Counted from the stretch's first letter, positions 47,844 through 56,492 are shown. The stretch is DNA of 64,000 nt from PZPK01 sp965230795 (GCA_965230795.1 OZ246020.1:434001-498000); one strand, 5' to 3'. A program made the numbers and translations. The notes: generated by a model not told the origin, from the letters alone.

Positions 47844-48506
47844 ATGTCGGAAAAAGTCGTTGTGATTTATTCGGGTGGAATGGATTCTTTTACCCTGCTG
47901 AATCAGGCCATTGTGAAAGGTAAAAAGGTCTATGCACTCTCTTTCAATTATGGCCAGAAGCATTCCAAAGAGCTGCACTATGCACAGAAGGTGTGTGACC
48001 AGCTGGGCGTACCCCACAAGGTTGTGGACATTACCTCGATTAATCAGCTACTGCTCGGCTCTTCATTGACGGACGATATCGAAATCCCCGATGGCCACTA
48101 CGAAGAAGAAAGCATGAAGTCCACAGTGGTGCCGAATCGGAATATGATTCTATTATCGCTGGCAGTGGGCTATGCGGTGTCCATTCAGGCTGGCTCCGTT
48201 TATTACGGCGCGCATGGCGGCGATCACGCTATTTATCCCGATTGTCGACCGGAGTTTGTTAACAAGTTGTCTGCGGTGACGGAAATCGCCAACTATCAGC
48301 CGGTATCGATTGTTGCGCCGTTTCTAAACCTTGATAAAACCGAAATTCTGAAGCAGGGGCTTGCCATGCAGCTGGATTACAGTAAAACCTGGACTTGTTA
48401 TAAAGGCCGGGAAAAGGCATGTGGCTTGTGTGGTGCCTGTCAGGAGAGACTGGAAGCGTTCGCCGAGAACGGAGTGAAAGATCCGCTTCCCTATGAAACC
48501 CGATAG
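47844..48506 (+). CDS. queC: 7-cyano-7-deazaguanine synthase
   Basis: QueC converts carboxy-deazaguanine to preQ0 with ATP and ammonia for queuosine in tRNA. The ATP-pyrophosphatase loop is SGGMDS at residues 10-15. The zinc-binding cysteines cluster at the C terminus (TCYKGREKACGLCGACQER). The length is 220 residues. The DUF938 methyltransferase gene starts five bases after the stop. No other queuosine genes are in the window. Confidence 0.95.
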   Translation: MSEKVVVIYSGGMDSFTLLNQAIVKGKKVYALSFNYGQKHSKELHYAQKVCDQLGVPHKVVDITSINQLLLGSSLTDDIEIPDGHYEEESMKSTVVPNRNMILLSLAVGYAVSIQAGSVYYGAHGGDHAIYPDCRPEFVNKLSAVTEIANYQPVSIVAPFLNLDKTEILKQGLAMQLDYSKTWTCYKGREKACGLCGACQERLEAFAENGVKDPLPYETR

Positions 48507-48511
48507 CAGCC

Positions 48512-49123
48512 ATGAGTGCCCCCTCAGATAAACCCATTTCTGAAGCATGTTTGCGCAATAGCCAGCCGATTGGAGATATGCTGGCAGCTGAGCTGAGTGA
48601 TACGCCATTGGATGTGCTTGAACTGGGCAGCGGCACGGGACAGCATGCTGTTTACCTGGCGAGACGCTTTCCTCAATCTCGCTGGCAGACAAGTGATTTG
48701 CATGCAGCAATTGCGGGTATTCAGGCCTGGGTGCGAGATGCTCAATTGGTGAATTTACCCGAACCTGCCGCGCTGGATGTGCGTGAGGGTATTCGTCCTG
48801 AGTGGATTGGGCGTTTCGACAGGGTGTTCACGGCCAATACCTTGCATTTCATGTCCATTGACGCGGCCGGTCAGCTCATGGCCGTGGCTGCCCAAGCCCT
48901 GAAGCGCACAGGAAAATTTTGGATATATGGCCCCTTCAATGAGAATGGGTGTTTCACTAGTCCGGGCAACAAGGCGCTGGACGATTGGTTGAAACAGGGG
49001 GATCCACACCGTGGTATCCGCGACCTGGAGTGGGTGTTGGAATCGGCGACAGCATGCGGCTTTGATTTTAGTCAGCGCATCGATATGCCAGCAAACAACC
49101 TGATGCTTGAGTTTATTGTCTAG
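48512..49123 (+). CDS. DUF938 SAM-dependent methyltransferase
   Basis: The 203-residue protein opens SEACLRNSQPIGD, typical of DUF938, and has a SAM-binding loop LELGSGTGQHAVYLA (about residues 36-50). The methyl acceptor is unknown. It is five bases after queC and probably on the same transcript, but no pathway link is established. Confidence 0.85.
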   Translation: MSAPSDKPISEACLRNSQPIGDMLAAELSDTPLDVLELGSGTGQHAVYLARRFPQSRWQTSDLHAAIAGIQAWVRDAQLVNLPEPAALDVREGIRPEWIGRFDRVFTANTLHFMSIDAAGQLMAVAAQALKRTGKFWIYGPFNENGCFTSPGNKALDDWLKQGDPHRGIRDLEWVLESATACGFDFSQRIDMPANNLMLEFIV

Positions 49124-49208
49124 TACAAAACCTTGGTTTGGATCCTATTGGATACTAAGTGCTCCTTACTCAAGCGCGTGTTTAATCTTAATTTAGTCAG
49201 GTGCTCTT

Positions 49209-50036
49209 TTGACCAGTTATGCAATTGGTGATGTTCAGGGCTGTTACAGCGAGTTGCAATGCTTGCTGGATCGTATTGCTTTCAACCCAAAACAGGATGA
49301 AATCTGGTTTCTGGGCGATTTGGTTAACCGTGGGGAAGACTCCCTGAAGGCGCTGAGGTTTGCTCACTCGATCGATGCCAGGCTGGTTTTGGGGAATCAC
49401 GATCTACATATGTTGGCCTGTTATTACAGTGCCCGGCATCAGCTGAAAAAGAAAGACACGCTTGCTGAGATTTTTTCGGCACCGGACAGTGATGAATTGA
49501 TGCACTGGATGTTGAGCAAACAGATGGTTCATTGGGACCAGGAGCGGAATCTGGTTCTGAGTCACGCCGGTATTCCCCATTTCTGGTCGGCATCCGAAGC
49601 GCTTGCACTTGGTCGTGAAGTCGAGAGTGTGTTGAGAGGGGAGAACCGACAGACATTCTTTGACAACATGTACGGTAATTTGCCTGATGCATGGAGTCCT
49701 GAGCTTGAAGGGGTTGATCGTTGGCGAGTGATTACAAACTACCTGACCCGCATGCGCTTTATCGGCGAAAAAGGCCAGCTTGATTTTGCAGCAAAGGAAG
49801 ACCTGGCATCGGGACCAAAGGGATTCAAGCCCTGGTTTACATGTGAGCGTGCTGACGATACGCGAATCGTGTTTGGGCATTGGGCGGCGATTCAGGGCAA
49901 GACTGGCAGCAAGCAGTTCGTGGCGCTGGATACAGGCTGCGTATGGGGAGGACAATTGACAGCAATGAATCTTGATTCCGGCGAACGGATAGCCTGTGAT
50001 TGCCGTTCTCATCACAAGCCGGCTAAGCATTCATGA
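49209..50036 (+). CDS. apaH: symmetrical bis(5'-nucleosyl)-tetraphosphatase
   Basis: ApaH splits Ap4A into two ADP and limits alarmone levels and Np4 RNA caps. The metallophosphatase motifs GDVQGC (residues 7-12), WFLGDLVNRG and LGNHDLH are intact, as is the later GHWAAIQG. The length is 275 residues. The start is TTG 49209, which gives the standard opening TSYAIGDVQGC. The stop overlaps the next start by four bases (ATGA). Confidence 0.95.
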   Translation: MTSYAIGDVQGCYSELQCLLDRIAFNPKQDEIWFLGDLVNRGEDSLKALRFAHSIDARLVLGNHDLHMLACYYSARHQLKKKDTLAEIFSAPDSDELMHWMLSKQMVHWDQERNLVLSHAGIPHFWSASEALALGREVESVLRGENRQTFFDNMYGNLPDAWSPELEGVDRWRVITNYLTRMRFIGEKGQLDFAAKEDLASGPKGFKPWFTCERADDTRIVFGHWAAIQGKTGSKQFVALDTGCVWGGQLTAMNLDSGERIACDCRSHHKPAKHS

Positions 50037-50548
50037 GTCATGTCGAATCATCAATGACTGTGCAGCATCGGACAGATCGGGTCCGCCCCTCGCGAATAGT
50101 ATGGCTAGGGGCTTTATTCGGAGCCCTCGGCGGTTTTCTTGCGGTGGCGTTAGGAGCCTTTGGGGCTCACGCTCTGAAAACCGTGCTGGATGAAAAAATG
50201 ATGGCGGTCTACCAAACGGCCGTGCAGTATCAAATGTACCACTGCCTGGCTTTAGTCGCCTTGGCTGGCATGAGCCGATCGCAGTTTCGTGACAATGTGT
50301 GGATTGCCCGTGCTGTCATGTGCTTCCTTTTTGGCTTGCTGGTGTTTTGTGGTAGTCTCTACGCCCTTGTTTTCTCTGGTCAGCGCTGGATTGGAATGAT
50401 TACGCCAATCGGTGGCCTGGCGTTCCTGATGGCGTGGCTGTGCTTAGCGCTTGGCATATGGCGTGGTGGCAATGCTTCGTCAAAAAATCTTATCACCAGT
50501 TATGGAACCGAGAGTAGGTTGGATGATTCAAATTCTGTTAAACGGTGA
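50033..50548 (+). CDS. DUF423 membrane protein
   Basis: The 171-residue protein has four hydrophobic segments and the DUF423 (YgdD-like) hallmarks GALGGFLAVALGAFGAHALK and TAVQYQMYHCLALV. The function is unknown. It is coupled to apaH at its start. Its last 26 bases overlap the thiS gene, so a three-gene run is likely. The N terminus is about 20 residues longer than usual; ATG 50054 is an alternative. Confidence 0.85.
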   Translation: MSHVESSMTVQHRTDRVRPSRIVWLGALFGALGGFLAVALGAFGAHALKTVLDEKMMAVYQTAVQYQMYHCLALVALAGMSRSQFRDNVWIARAVMCFLFGLLVFCGSLYALVFSGQRWIGMITPIGGLAFLMAWLCLALGIWRGGNASSKNLITSYGTESRLDDSNSVKR

Positions 50549-50726
50549 GGCCTTCGAAGCAGAGCCGGCCAGTACGGTGACTGATTTGCTTGAGCGTTTG
50601 GCTTTGGTGAACAAGCGTGTTGCCGTCGAAGTGAATCAGGAACTGGTTCCGCGAAGCGTGCATGCTGAGCATGTGCTGAACGAGGGCGACAAAGTCGAGA
50701 TCGTCCATGCCATTGGTGGTGGCTAA
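50523..50726 (+). CDS. thiS: sulfur carrier protein ThiS
   Basis: ThiS is the ubiquitin-like carrier that donates sulfur, as a C-terminal thiocarboxylate, to thiazole synthesis. The 67-residue protein opens MIQILLNGEAFE and ends in the required glycines (AIGGG). It overlaps the DUF423 gene by 26 bases in another frame and lies 32 bases before thiG, its partner. The start is ATG 50523. Confidence 0.93.
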   Translation: MIQILLNGEAFEAEPASTVTDLLERLALVNKRVAVEVNQELVPRSVHAEHVLNEGDKVEIVHAIGGG

Positions 50727-50758
50727 TCCCTAAAACTTCCTAAAGACAGAAACAATCT

Positions 50759-51550
50759 ATGAGCGCCTCGAAAAACGATACGCCGCTAACAGTTGCCGGC
50801 AAAACATTTTCTTCACGTTTGCTGGTTGGTACCGGCAAGTACAAGGATCTGGACGAAACCCGTGATGCCATCGAAGCCAGTGGGGCCGAAATCGTCACAG
50901 TTGCCGTACGCAGAACGAACCTTGGGCAACGTCCGGACGAACCCAACTTACTCGATGTGATTTCGCCAGATCGCTATACCATTCTGCCTAACACCGCAGG
51001 CTGCTACTCTGCGGAAGATGCAATTCGTACCTGTCGTCTCGCTCGCGAGTTGCTGGATGGCCATGATCTGGTCAAGCTGGAAGTGCTGGGCGATGAAAAA
51101 ACGCTTTACCCGGACATCACTGAAACGCTGAAGGCCGCGGAAACCTTGATCAATGAAGGTTTCAAGGTCATGGTCTACACCACGGATGATCCGCTCATTG
51201 CTAAGCGACTGGAAGAGATGGGCTGTGTCGCCGTCATGCCTCTGGGGGCACCGATCGGATCGGGATTGGGTATTCGCAATCCCTACAACATTCGTATGAT
51301 CCTCGAGAATGCGACGGTTCCGATTCTGGTTGATGCAGGGGTTGGTACAGCGTCTGACGCTACAATTGCCATGGAGTTGGGATGTGATGGCGTATTGATG
51401 AACACGGCAATTGCGGCGGCTCAGGACCCGGTGCGCATGGCAAAAGCCATGAAGCTGGCAGTGGAAAGCGGACGCGATGCCTGGCTGGCTGGGCGTATGC
51501 CTCGCAAGCTCTACGCTTCGGCTTCATCGCCAATAGAAGGCGTCATTTAG
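50759..51550 (+). CDS. thiG: thiazole synthase
   Basis: ThiG forms the thiazole ring of thiamine from deoxyxylulose phosphate, dehydroglycine and ThiS thiocarboxylate. The TIM-barrel protein has the family blocks SRLLVGTGKY, the Schiff-base lysine in LVKLEVLGD, and VPILVDAGVGTASDA. The length is 263 residues. It lies directly after thiS. No TPP riboswitch is visible, because thiS starts inside the upstream gene. Confidence 0.96.
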   Translation: MSASKNDTPLTVAGKTFSSRLLVGTGKYKDLDETRDAIEASGAEIVTVAVRRTNLGQRPDEPNLLDVISPDRYTILPNTAGCYSAEDAIRTCRLARELLDGHDLVKLEVLGDEKTLYPDITETLKAAETLINEGFKVMVYTTDDPLIAKRLEEMGCVAVMPLGAPIGSGLGIRNPYNIRMILENATVPILVDAGVGTASDATIAMELGCDGVLMNTAIAAAQDPVRMAKAMKLAVESGRDAWLAGRMPRKLYASASSPIEGVI

Positions 51551-51565
51551 ACACCGGGAAAGAAT

Positions 51566-52168
51566 ATGGCAGCGAAACAGAAAGTACGTGGACAAAGGCG
51601 CCAGCAAATCCTTGAAGTGCTGGCGGCAATGCTAGAGGACAATATCGGTGAGCGGATCACAACGGCCAAGCTCGCCGCTGAGGTAGGGGTCACTGAGGCA
51701 GCCTTGTATCGACACTTTCCCAGTAAAGGGAAAATGTTTGAGGGCCTGATTGAGTTTATCGAAGAGGCTGTTTTTTCCCGTATTCATCGCATTAATCAGG
51801 ATGTAGGTGGAAGTGTTGAGCGTCTACAGAAAATACTCACGCTGGTGTTGGCGTTCTGCGAAAAAAATCCGGGGATGTGTCGAATCATGATGGGCGACGC
51901 GCTGGCGGGTGAAAGCCCCCGAATCCGTCAGAGAGCAGGACATTTTTTTGAGCGCCTGGAAACAGAGTTACGGCAAGTGATTCGCGAGGCCGAAATCAAG
52001 GAAGGGAAAAAGCTTCGGATCCCCGGAGCGCAGGGTGCCAATGTGCTTTTGGTTAATGTCGAGGGTCGTATCCATCAGTTTGTGCGAACCGAGTTCAAAG
52101 TTGGCCCGACGACAGGCTGGTCTGCCGCTTGGCCGCTTCTAGCTGCGGGCTTGTTTCAACAGCCCTGA
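51566..52168 (+). CDS. slmA: nucleoid occlusion factor SlmA
   Basis: SlmA is a TetR-family DNA-binding protein that blocks FtsZ ring assembly over the nucleoid. The helix-turn-helix (TTAKLAAEVGVTEAALYRHF, about residues 32-51) and the FCEKNPGMCRIM and GEDxL-like MGDALAGE blocks are typical of SlmA rather than of drug-responsive TetR regulators. The length is 200 residues. It follows thiG after 15 bases. Its binding sites cannot be searched reliably by eye. Confidence 0.9.
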   Translation: MAAKQKVRGQRRQQILEVLAAMLEDNIGERITTAKLAAEVGVTEAALYRHFPSKGKMFEGLIEFIEEAVFSRIHRINQDVGGSVERLQKILTLVLAFCEKNPGMCRIMMGDALAGESPRIRQRAGHFFERLETELRQVIREAEIKEGKKLRIPGAQGANVLLVNVEGRIHQFVRTEFKVGPTTGWSAAWPLLAAGLFQQP

Positions 52169-52179
52169 TTCGGCATAGC

Positions 52180-52983
52180 TTATTCCAGCAAGTCATCAAG
52201 TGCCTGGTAAATCTCCGGTGTGCTGATCAGCAGGTTCTGATCATAAATGCACGCCGGCGTATCATCCGGAATTGGATTAAAGTGACCGCAACGGGCGCCT
52301 GCCTCTAATGCGATCAGTCTTGCTGCTGCAAAGTCCCAGGGACTAAGAGACTCGAAGTAGCCGTCGAGTCGTCCACACGCAACCCAGCAGATATCCAGCG
52401 CGGCAGAACCCAATCGGCGGATGTCCTGGCATTCCATCAATACCTTTTGAATTCTGTTCAGCAGCATTGGTACTGTTGTCTTGTCATAGGGGAAGCCTGT
52501 TGCGACCAGCGACTGGCGTAAATCCTGGCGATGGCTAACTTCGATTTTTTCTCCGTTGAACTCGCTGCCCTGGCCCAATGTGGCGGAAAAGGTCTCTTCG
52601 AGGAAAGGGTTGTAAACCACGCCGAACTGAACTTCTCCCTCCATGGCAAACGCGATAGAAACGGCAACCATCTGTTGTCCATGGGCATAATTCACCGTGC
52701 CGTCAATGGGGTCAATAATCCACAATGGTCGCTCAAGGTCTTTGGTTTGTTCCCGGTCGGTATAGGTTTCTTCTGACAATATGCGGTGATCAGGAAAGCG
52801 CTCAAGTATGCTTGAGGCGATTAATTGGTCGGCCGCAACATCGGCGGAGGTCACCAGCTCTTTGCGGGCCTTGTAGTGCTGCTGAAAGTCACCTGTCTGT
52901 CGAATATCGCGAATCAGCTTTCCCGCATCACGGGCCGTTTTAAGGGCGAGAGCTTTTACCTCTGCAAGCATTTGAGCGTCCAT
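52180..52983 (-). CDS. inositol monophosphatase family protein
   Basis: This is a Mg-dependent phosphatase of the IMPase/CysQ/FBPase superfamily. The first metal motif has Glu71/Glu72 in SEETYTD, the second is DPIDGT at 91-96, and the C-terminal motif WDFAAARLIALEAG carries the last Asp. The 267-residue length fits. The substrate may be inositol phosphate or a nucleotide such as PAP. The neighbours do not settle it, and I do not assign suhB. Confidence 0.88.
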   Translation of the reverse strand: MDAQMLAEVKALALKTARDAGKLIRDIRQTGDFQQHYKARKELVTSADVAADQLIASSILERFPDHRILSEETYTDREQTKDLERPLWIIDPIDGTVNYAHGQQMVAVSIAFAMEGEVQFGVVYNPFLEETFSATLGQGSEFNGEKIEVSHRQDLRQSLVATGFPYDKTTVPMLLNRIQKVLMECQDIRRLGSAALDICWVACGRLDGYFESLSPWDFAAARLIALEAGARCGHFNPIPDDTPACIYDQNLLISTPEIYQALDDLLE

Positions 52984-53190
52984 TTTGAGTATCCAGGTAG
53001 CAGTTTAAATATGCTGACTGAGTGTGCTTGGAATTATCTGGTTCTTCAAGCATTCTCGATTTTCCTTTTTATGGCGCTGAACTTTCCGTGAATGTGAAAC
53101 CCGGTCAATCCTTCAGTTGTTGTCGATGATGCAACATTTTTGCAATCTGGCTGTTTACAGCTCAAATCAAATCGGGTTAGGATTTTCGCT

Positions 53191-53349
53191 ATGAATACGA
53201 TGATACCTGCACTTTTATCCATTCCTGCCGCTTCAGCGGTGAGAGCGAACCCAACAAATGTTGCGGTTGAGAGTGTGCGTGCGTCTTATTCGGCTTGGCA
53301 TTTTTGGTTTTTTCCGGCCGATAGGCGCGTCCTGAATCACTGTTTGTAA
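53191..53349 (+). CDS. aromatic leader peptide upstream of DAHP synthase
   Basis: A 52-codon open frame with an AGGA ribosome binding site (53180-53183) ends 109 bases before the DAHP synthase start. Residues 33-41 are Tyr-Ser-Ala-Trp-His-Phe-Trp-Phe-Phe: six aromatic codons in nine. This is the pattern of an attenuation leader sensing charged tRNA-Trp, -Phe and -Tyr. The peptide is longer than trpL or pheL. A full set of alternative RNA stems follows. The protein itself probably has no other role. Confidence 0.8.
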   Translation: MNTMIPALLSIPAASAVRANPTNVAVESVRASYSAWHFWFFPADRRVLNHCL

Positions 53350-53370
53350 AGTGTTGGGAGGTTGCCGAAG

Positions 53371-53408
53371 CGCTGCCTCCCGGAGACCAAAAAACCCGGT
53401 GGGCAGTG
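53371..53408 (+). promoter_or_regulatory. antiterminator hairpin of the DAHP synthase attenuator
   Basis: CGCTGCCTCCCGG (53371-53383) can pair with CCGGTGGGCAGTG (53396-53408) in 12 of 13 positions, two of them G-U. It shares its 3' arm with the terminator, so the two are mutually exclusive. Competing upstream arms for its 5' strand are AGGCGCG (53323-53329) and GGGAGG (53356-53361). Confidence 0.75.
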
Positions 53409-53424
53409 TCCACCGGGTTTTTTT
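53392..53424 (+). terminator. attenuator terminator before DAHP synthase
   Basis: CCCGGTGG (53395-53402) pairs with CCACCGGG (53410-53417), extended by AAA/TTT, with a 7-base loop and seven T. It lies 35 bases before the DAHP synthase start, so it would stop transcription unless the antiterminator forms. Confidence 0.88.
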
Positions 53425-53458
53425 ATGCATGTTGAATACAGTGAAAAGGGAAAGGATT

Positions 53459-54544
53459 ATGACACAGAAATTGGGCGCAACGGCGCCCCAAATACTTCAG
53501 GAAAGCGGAGGCTCCTCCATCTCGCTACCGCCACCGATCGAGCTCAAAGCCTTGCATCAAGTGGGCGATGCGTTACAGCAGCAAGTAAGCAGGCATCAGG
53601 AATCGATTCGGCAGATCGTGTCTGTAGAGGACAAGCGTTTGTTGGTGATCACCGGGCCGTGTTCTTTGCATTGCTCTGATGCAGCCATTGAATATGCCCG
53701 TCGATTGGCGAACTTGCAGCAGCAGGTCGAAGGGCAGTGCCTGTTGGTGATGCGGGCATACCTCGAGAAGCCGCGCACGAGTCTGGGTTGGAAGGGTTTA
53801 CTTTACGACCCCGATTTAAATGGAGGGTCGGGTCTCGAGGAGGGCTTGAAGCAAAGTCGGCAGTTGTTGATTCGCTTGCTGGAAACCGGCGTGCCCTTGG
53901 CCACTGAAATACTCAACCCGCTTGCCTATCCTTATCTTGATGACCTGATCAGCTGGGTGGCAATTGGTGCGCGTACCACTGAATCCCAGATTCATCGGGA
54001 GCTTGCCAGCGGACTCAGTTGTCCGGTTGGATTCAAGAATGGCACGGACGGTTCTCTGGGCGCTGCCATCAACGCATTGCGCGCTGCAGCCAGCCCTCAC
54101 TGTTACTTGGGCAGTAGTCCTGAAGGCAGCATTGCCATGTGCCAGTCGAGCGGTAATCCCTATGGTCAGCTGGTCTTGCGTGGCGGAAAGTCGGGAGTTA
54201 ATTACACGCCAAAGTCCGTTCTGGAAGCGGAAGAGGCAATGCGAGAGGCAGGCATTCACCCCAGTATGGTGGTGGATTGTAGTCACGAAAATTCAGGAAA
54301 GGATCATCGCCAGCAGGGCAAGGCTTTGAAATCGGTTGCGGAACAGGTAGCGATGGGCAATCAGTCTTTGCGGGGCGTGATGCTGGAAAGTCACTTGCGA
54401 GCGGGGCGTCAGGCGATTTCTGAATCGCTTGAGTATGGGATGTCGATTACCGATGCATGTATCGATTGGGCTGAGACTGAATCTTTGATTCAAGAGCTGG
54501 GTTCAGCAGTATCGACTCAGCTTATGCGGCGCAAGGCGGGATAG
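53459..54544 (+). CDS. 3-deoxy-7-phosphoheptulonate (DAHP) synthase, type I
   Basis: This is the first enzyme of the shikimate pathway, joining phosphoenolpyruvate and erythrose 4-phosphate. The 361-residue type I beta/alpha barrel contains ITGPCSLHC near residue 64, MRAYLEKPRTSLGWKG, and GFKNGTDGS. The C-terminal VVDCSHENSGK supplies metal-binding residues. It belongs to the aroF/aroG/aroH group; I cannot tell which feedback class. The start at ATG 53459 follows GGGA. Expression is probably controlled by attenuation through the leader peptide and terminator just upstream. Confidence 0.95.
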   Translation: MTQKLGATAPQILQESGGSSISLPPPIELKALHQVGDALQQQVSRHQESIRQIVSVEDKRLLVITGPCSLHCSDAAIEYARRLANLQQQVEGQCLLVMRAYLEKPRTSLGWKGLLYDPDLNGGSGLEEGLKQSRQLLIRLLETGVPLATEILNPLAYPYLDDLISWVAIGARTTESQIHRELASGLSCPVGFKNGTDGSLGAAINALRAAASPHCYLGSSPEGSIAMCQSSGNPYGQLVLRGGKSGVNYTPKSVLEAEEAMREAGIHPSMVVDCSHENSGKDHRQQGKALKSVAEQVAMGNQSLRGVMLESHLRAGRQAISESLEYGMSITDACIDWAETESLIQELGSAVSTQLMRRKAG

Positions 54545-54567
54545 CCGATGAGGGCCAGTGTGAAACG

Positions 54568-54598
54568 TGGCCGGAAATGAAATTACCGGCCAGCTTTT
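54568..54598 (+). terminator. terminator after DAHP synthase
   Basis: TGGCCGG (54568-54574) and CCGGCCA (54586-54592) form a 7-bp GC-rich stem followed by GCTTTT. It sits between the convergent DAHP synthase and purD genes. Confidence 0.7.
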
Positions 54599-54613
54599 CA
54601 TGCTCTTACTGCT

Positions 54614-55903
54614 TCAGGAATTCTTTTCCCTGGCGATGGCGCGATAGGCAATATCTTTGCGACAGAACATGCCATCCCATGAGATCTTATCCGCCAGCTC
54701 GTAGGCTTTTTGCTGGGCCTCGGTGACGCTGTTTCCCAAGGCGGTTGCGCATAGTACGCGGCCACCATTGGTTACAATTTGCTCGCCATTCAGGCGTGTG
54801 CCGGCGTGAAATGCCTTGGCATCGTCGGTATTACCATTCTCCAGTCCAGAGATGGGTTTGCCTTTCTCATAGCTGCCAGGGTAGCCTCCCGCAGCCAGCA
54901 CGACACCAACCGATGCTCGACTATCCCACTCCGTCGACATCTGGTCCAGCGAGTGATCCAGAGCCGACTGGCACAGACTAACCAGGTCTGATTGCAGCCG
55001 CATCATAATGGGCTGGGTTTCCGGGTCGCCAAATCGGCAGTTGTATTCAATAACTTTGGGCTGACCTTCCGGGCTGATCATCAAGCCGGCATAGAGAAAG
55101 CCGGTGTAATCGTTGCCTTCCGCTGCCATACCTTGGATGGTGGGCTGTATGACCTGCTCCATGATGCGTTGATGGACTTCCGGTGTGACCACTGGCGCAG
55201 GTGAATAGGCACCCATGCCGCCAGTGTTGGGTCCGGTGTCGCCGTCACCAACGCGCTTGTGATCCTGGCTGGTCGCCATGGGAAGAATGTTCTTGCCGTC
55301 AGCAATAACGATAAAGCTGGCTTCTTCACCTTCAAGAAACTCTTCGATAACAACGCGACAACCGGCTTCCCCAAAGGCATTGCCGGACAGCATATCGCGT
55401 ACGGCTTCCTCTGCCTGTTCCAATGATTCTGCGACGATGACGCCTTTACCCGCCGCCAGGCCGTCCGCCTTGACGACGATTGGTGCGCCTTTTTCACGAA
55501 GATAGGCCAGCGCAGGTTCCAGCTCGGTGAAGTTTTGATAGTCCGCGGTGGGAATGTTATGTCGGGCCAGGAAGTCCTTCGTGAACGCTTTGGAGCCCTC
55601 CAGTTGCGCAGCACCTTTACCGGGGCCGAAGCACGGAAGATCACGTTCTGAAAAGTAGTCGACAATGCCTTCCACTAACGGGGCTTCCGGACCTACTATC
55701 GTTAATGCAATGGCATTGTTCTTCGCAAAATCTGCAAGAGCAGGAAAGTCCAGGACATCGATCGCCACGTTCTCAAGCTTGGCTTCGACTGCTGTGCCCG
55801 CATTGCCTGGAGCAACAAATACGGTTTTCACATCGGGGTTTTGGGCTGCTTTCCAGGCGAGCGCGTGCTCGCGTCCACCACTGCCAATGACGAGAATATT
55901 CAT
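54614..55903 (-). CDS. purD: phosphoribosylamine--glycine ligase
   Basis: PurD makes glycinamide ribonucleotide in de novo purine synthesis. The ATP-grasp protein opens MNILVIGSGGREHALAWK and contains VKADGLAAGKGV and the GDTGPNTGGMGAYSP loop. The length is 429 residues. It lies on the same strand as purH, with a thioesterase gene between them, an order seen in related genomes. Confidence 0.97.
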   Translation of the reverse strand: MNILVIGSGGREHALAWKAAQNPDVKTVFVAPGNAGTAVEAKLENVAIDVLDFPALADFAKNNAIALTIVGPEAPLVEGIVDYFSERDLPCFGPGKGAAQLEGSKAFTKDFLARHNIPTADYQNFTELEPALAYLREKGAPIVVKADGLAAGKGVIVAESLEQAEEAVRDMLSGNAFGEAGCRVVIEEFLEGEEASFIVIADGKNILPMATSQDHKRVGDGDTGPNTGGMGAYSPAPVVTPEVHQRIMEQVIQPTIQGMAAEGNDYTGFLYAGLMISPEGQPKVIEYNCRFGDPETQPIMMRLQSDLVSLCQSALDHSLDQMSTEWDSRASVGVVLAAGGYPGSYEKGKPISGLENGNTDDAKAFHAGTRLNGEQIVTNGGRVLCATALGNSVTEAQQKAYELADKISWDGMFCRKDIAYRAIAREKNS

Positions 55904-55999
55904 GTCAGGTTCCTGCTTATGATTACGCTAATGGAAAAGGCGGCAAGGATACCGTATTACGATGCGGAGTTGAATCTGTGGCAGTCAGCTGGCCTTGTA

Positions 56000-56410
56000 T
56001 CAGGCCGAATTAGCGAGTTGTTCCAGCTTTTCCCGGGCTTTTCCTTCAATGGGAACGGCCTTATTGTTCTTCTTATCCATGAGCACAAAGGTGTTGGTCG
56101 CATCCGCTATGATGGAGTTGCTCCCTTCCAGATAGATGGTTTGCTCAATCTTACAACTCGCTGTGCCGATCCGCATGACTTTAGTATGGATCTCAAGCGT
56201 CTCATTGAGCAGGCCGGGTCGGCGATAGTTGATGTTGGTGTTGACCAGCGTCAGGGCAAATTCCAGGCGCGAGAAAAACTCGATGGCGTTATAGGTTTCA
56301 AATAAGGCCCAACGTGCTTCTTCCAGAAACTCGATATATCCGCTGTTATTCAAATGACCATTCTGGTCAAGGTGATAGCCCCGGACTTTTATGCGGATAT
56401 AATCGGTCAA
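56000..56410 (-). CDS. acyl-CoA thioesterase, hotdog fold (YbgC/FadM-like)
   Basis: The 136-residue protein has the 4HBT hotdog layout. VRGYHLDQNGHLNNSGYIEFLEEARW covers residues 9-34, with the catalytic aspartate/asparagine region in DQNGHLNN, followed by the beta-rich NINYRRPGLLNETLEI. It probably hydrolyses acyl-CoA, but chain length is not predictable. The start is TTG 56410 with GGAG upstream. It lies between purH and purD without an evident functional link. Confidence 0.85.
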   Translation of the reverse strand: MTDYIRIKVRGYHLDQNGHLNNSGYIEFLEEARWALFETYNAIEFFSRLEFALTLVNTNINYRRPGLLNETLEIHTKVMRIGTASCKIEQTIYLEGSNSIIADATNTFVLMDKKNNKAVPIEGKAREKLEQLANSA

Positions 56411-56492
56411 CAGACTGCTCCAGTCAGTGCAAAAAATTTAGTGTAGCGGCAATGACCGGAGCTGTGAAGGCAAGCGGATGCCAATTGTGACC

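Noticed and set aside
50451..50726. Longer ThiS starting at 50451
   Set aside because: The extra 24 residues lie inside the DUF423 gene in another frame. ATG 50523 gives the standard 67-residue ThiS.
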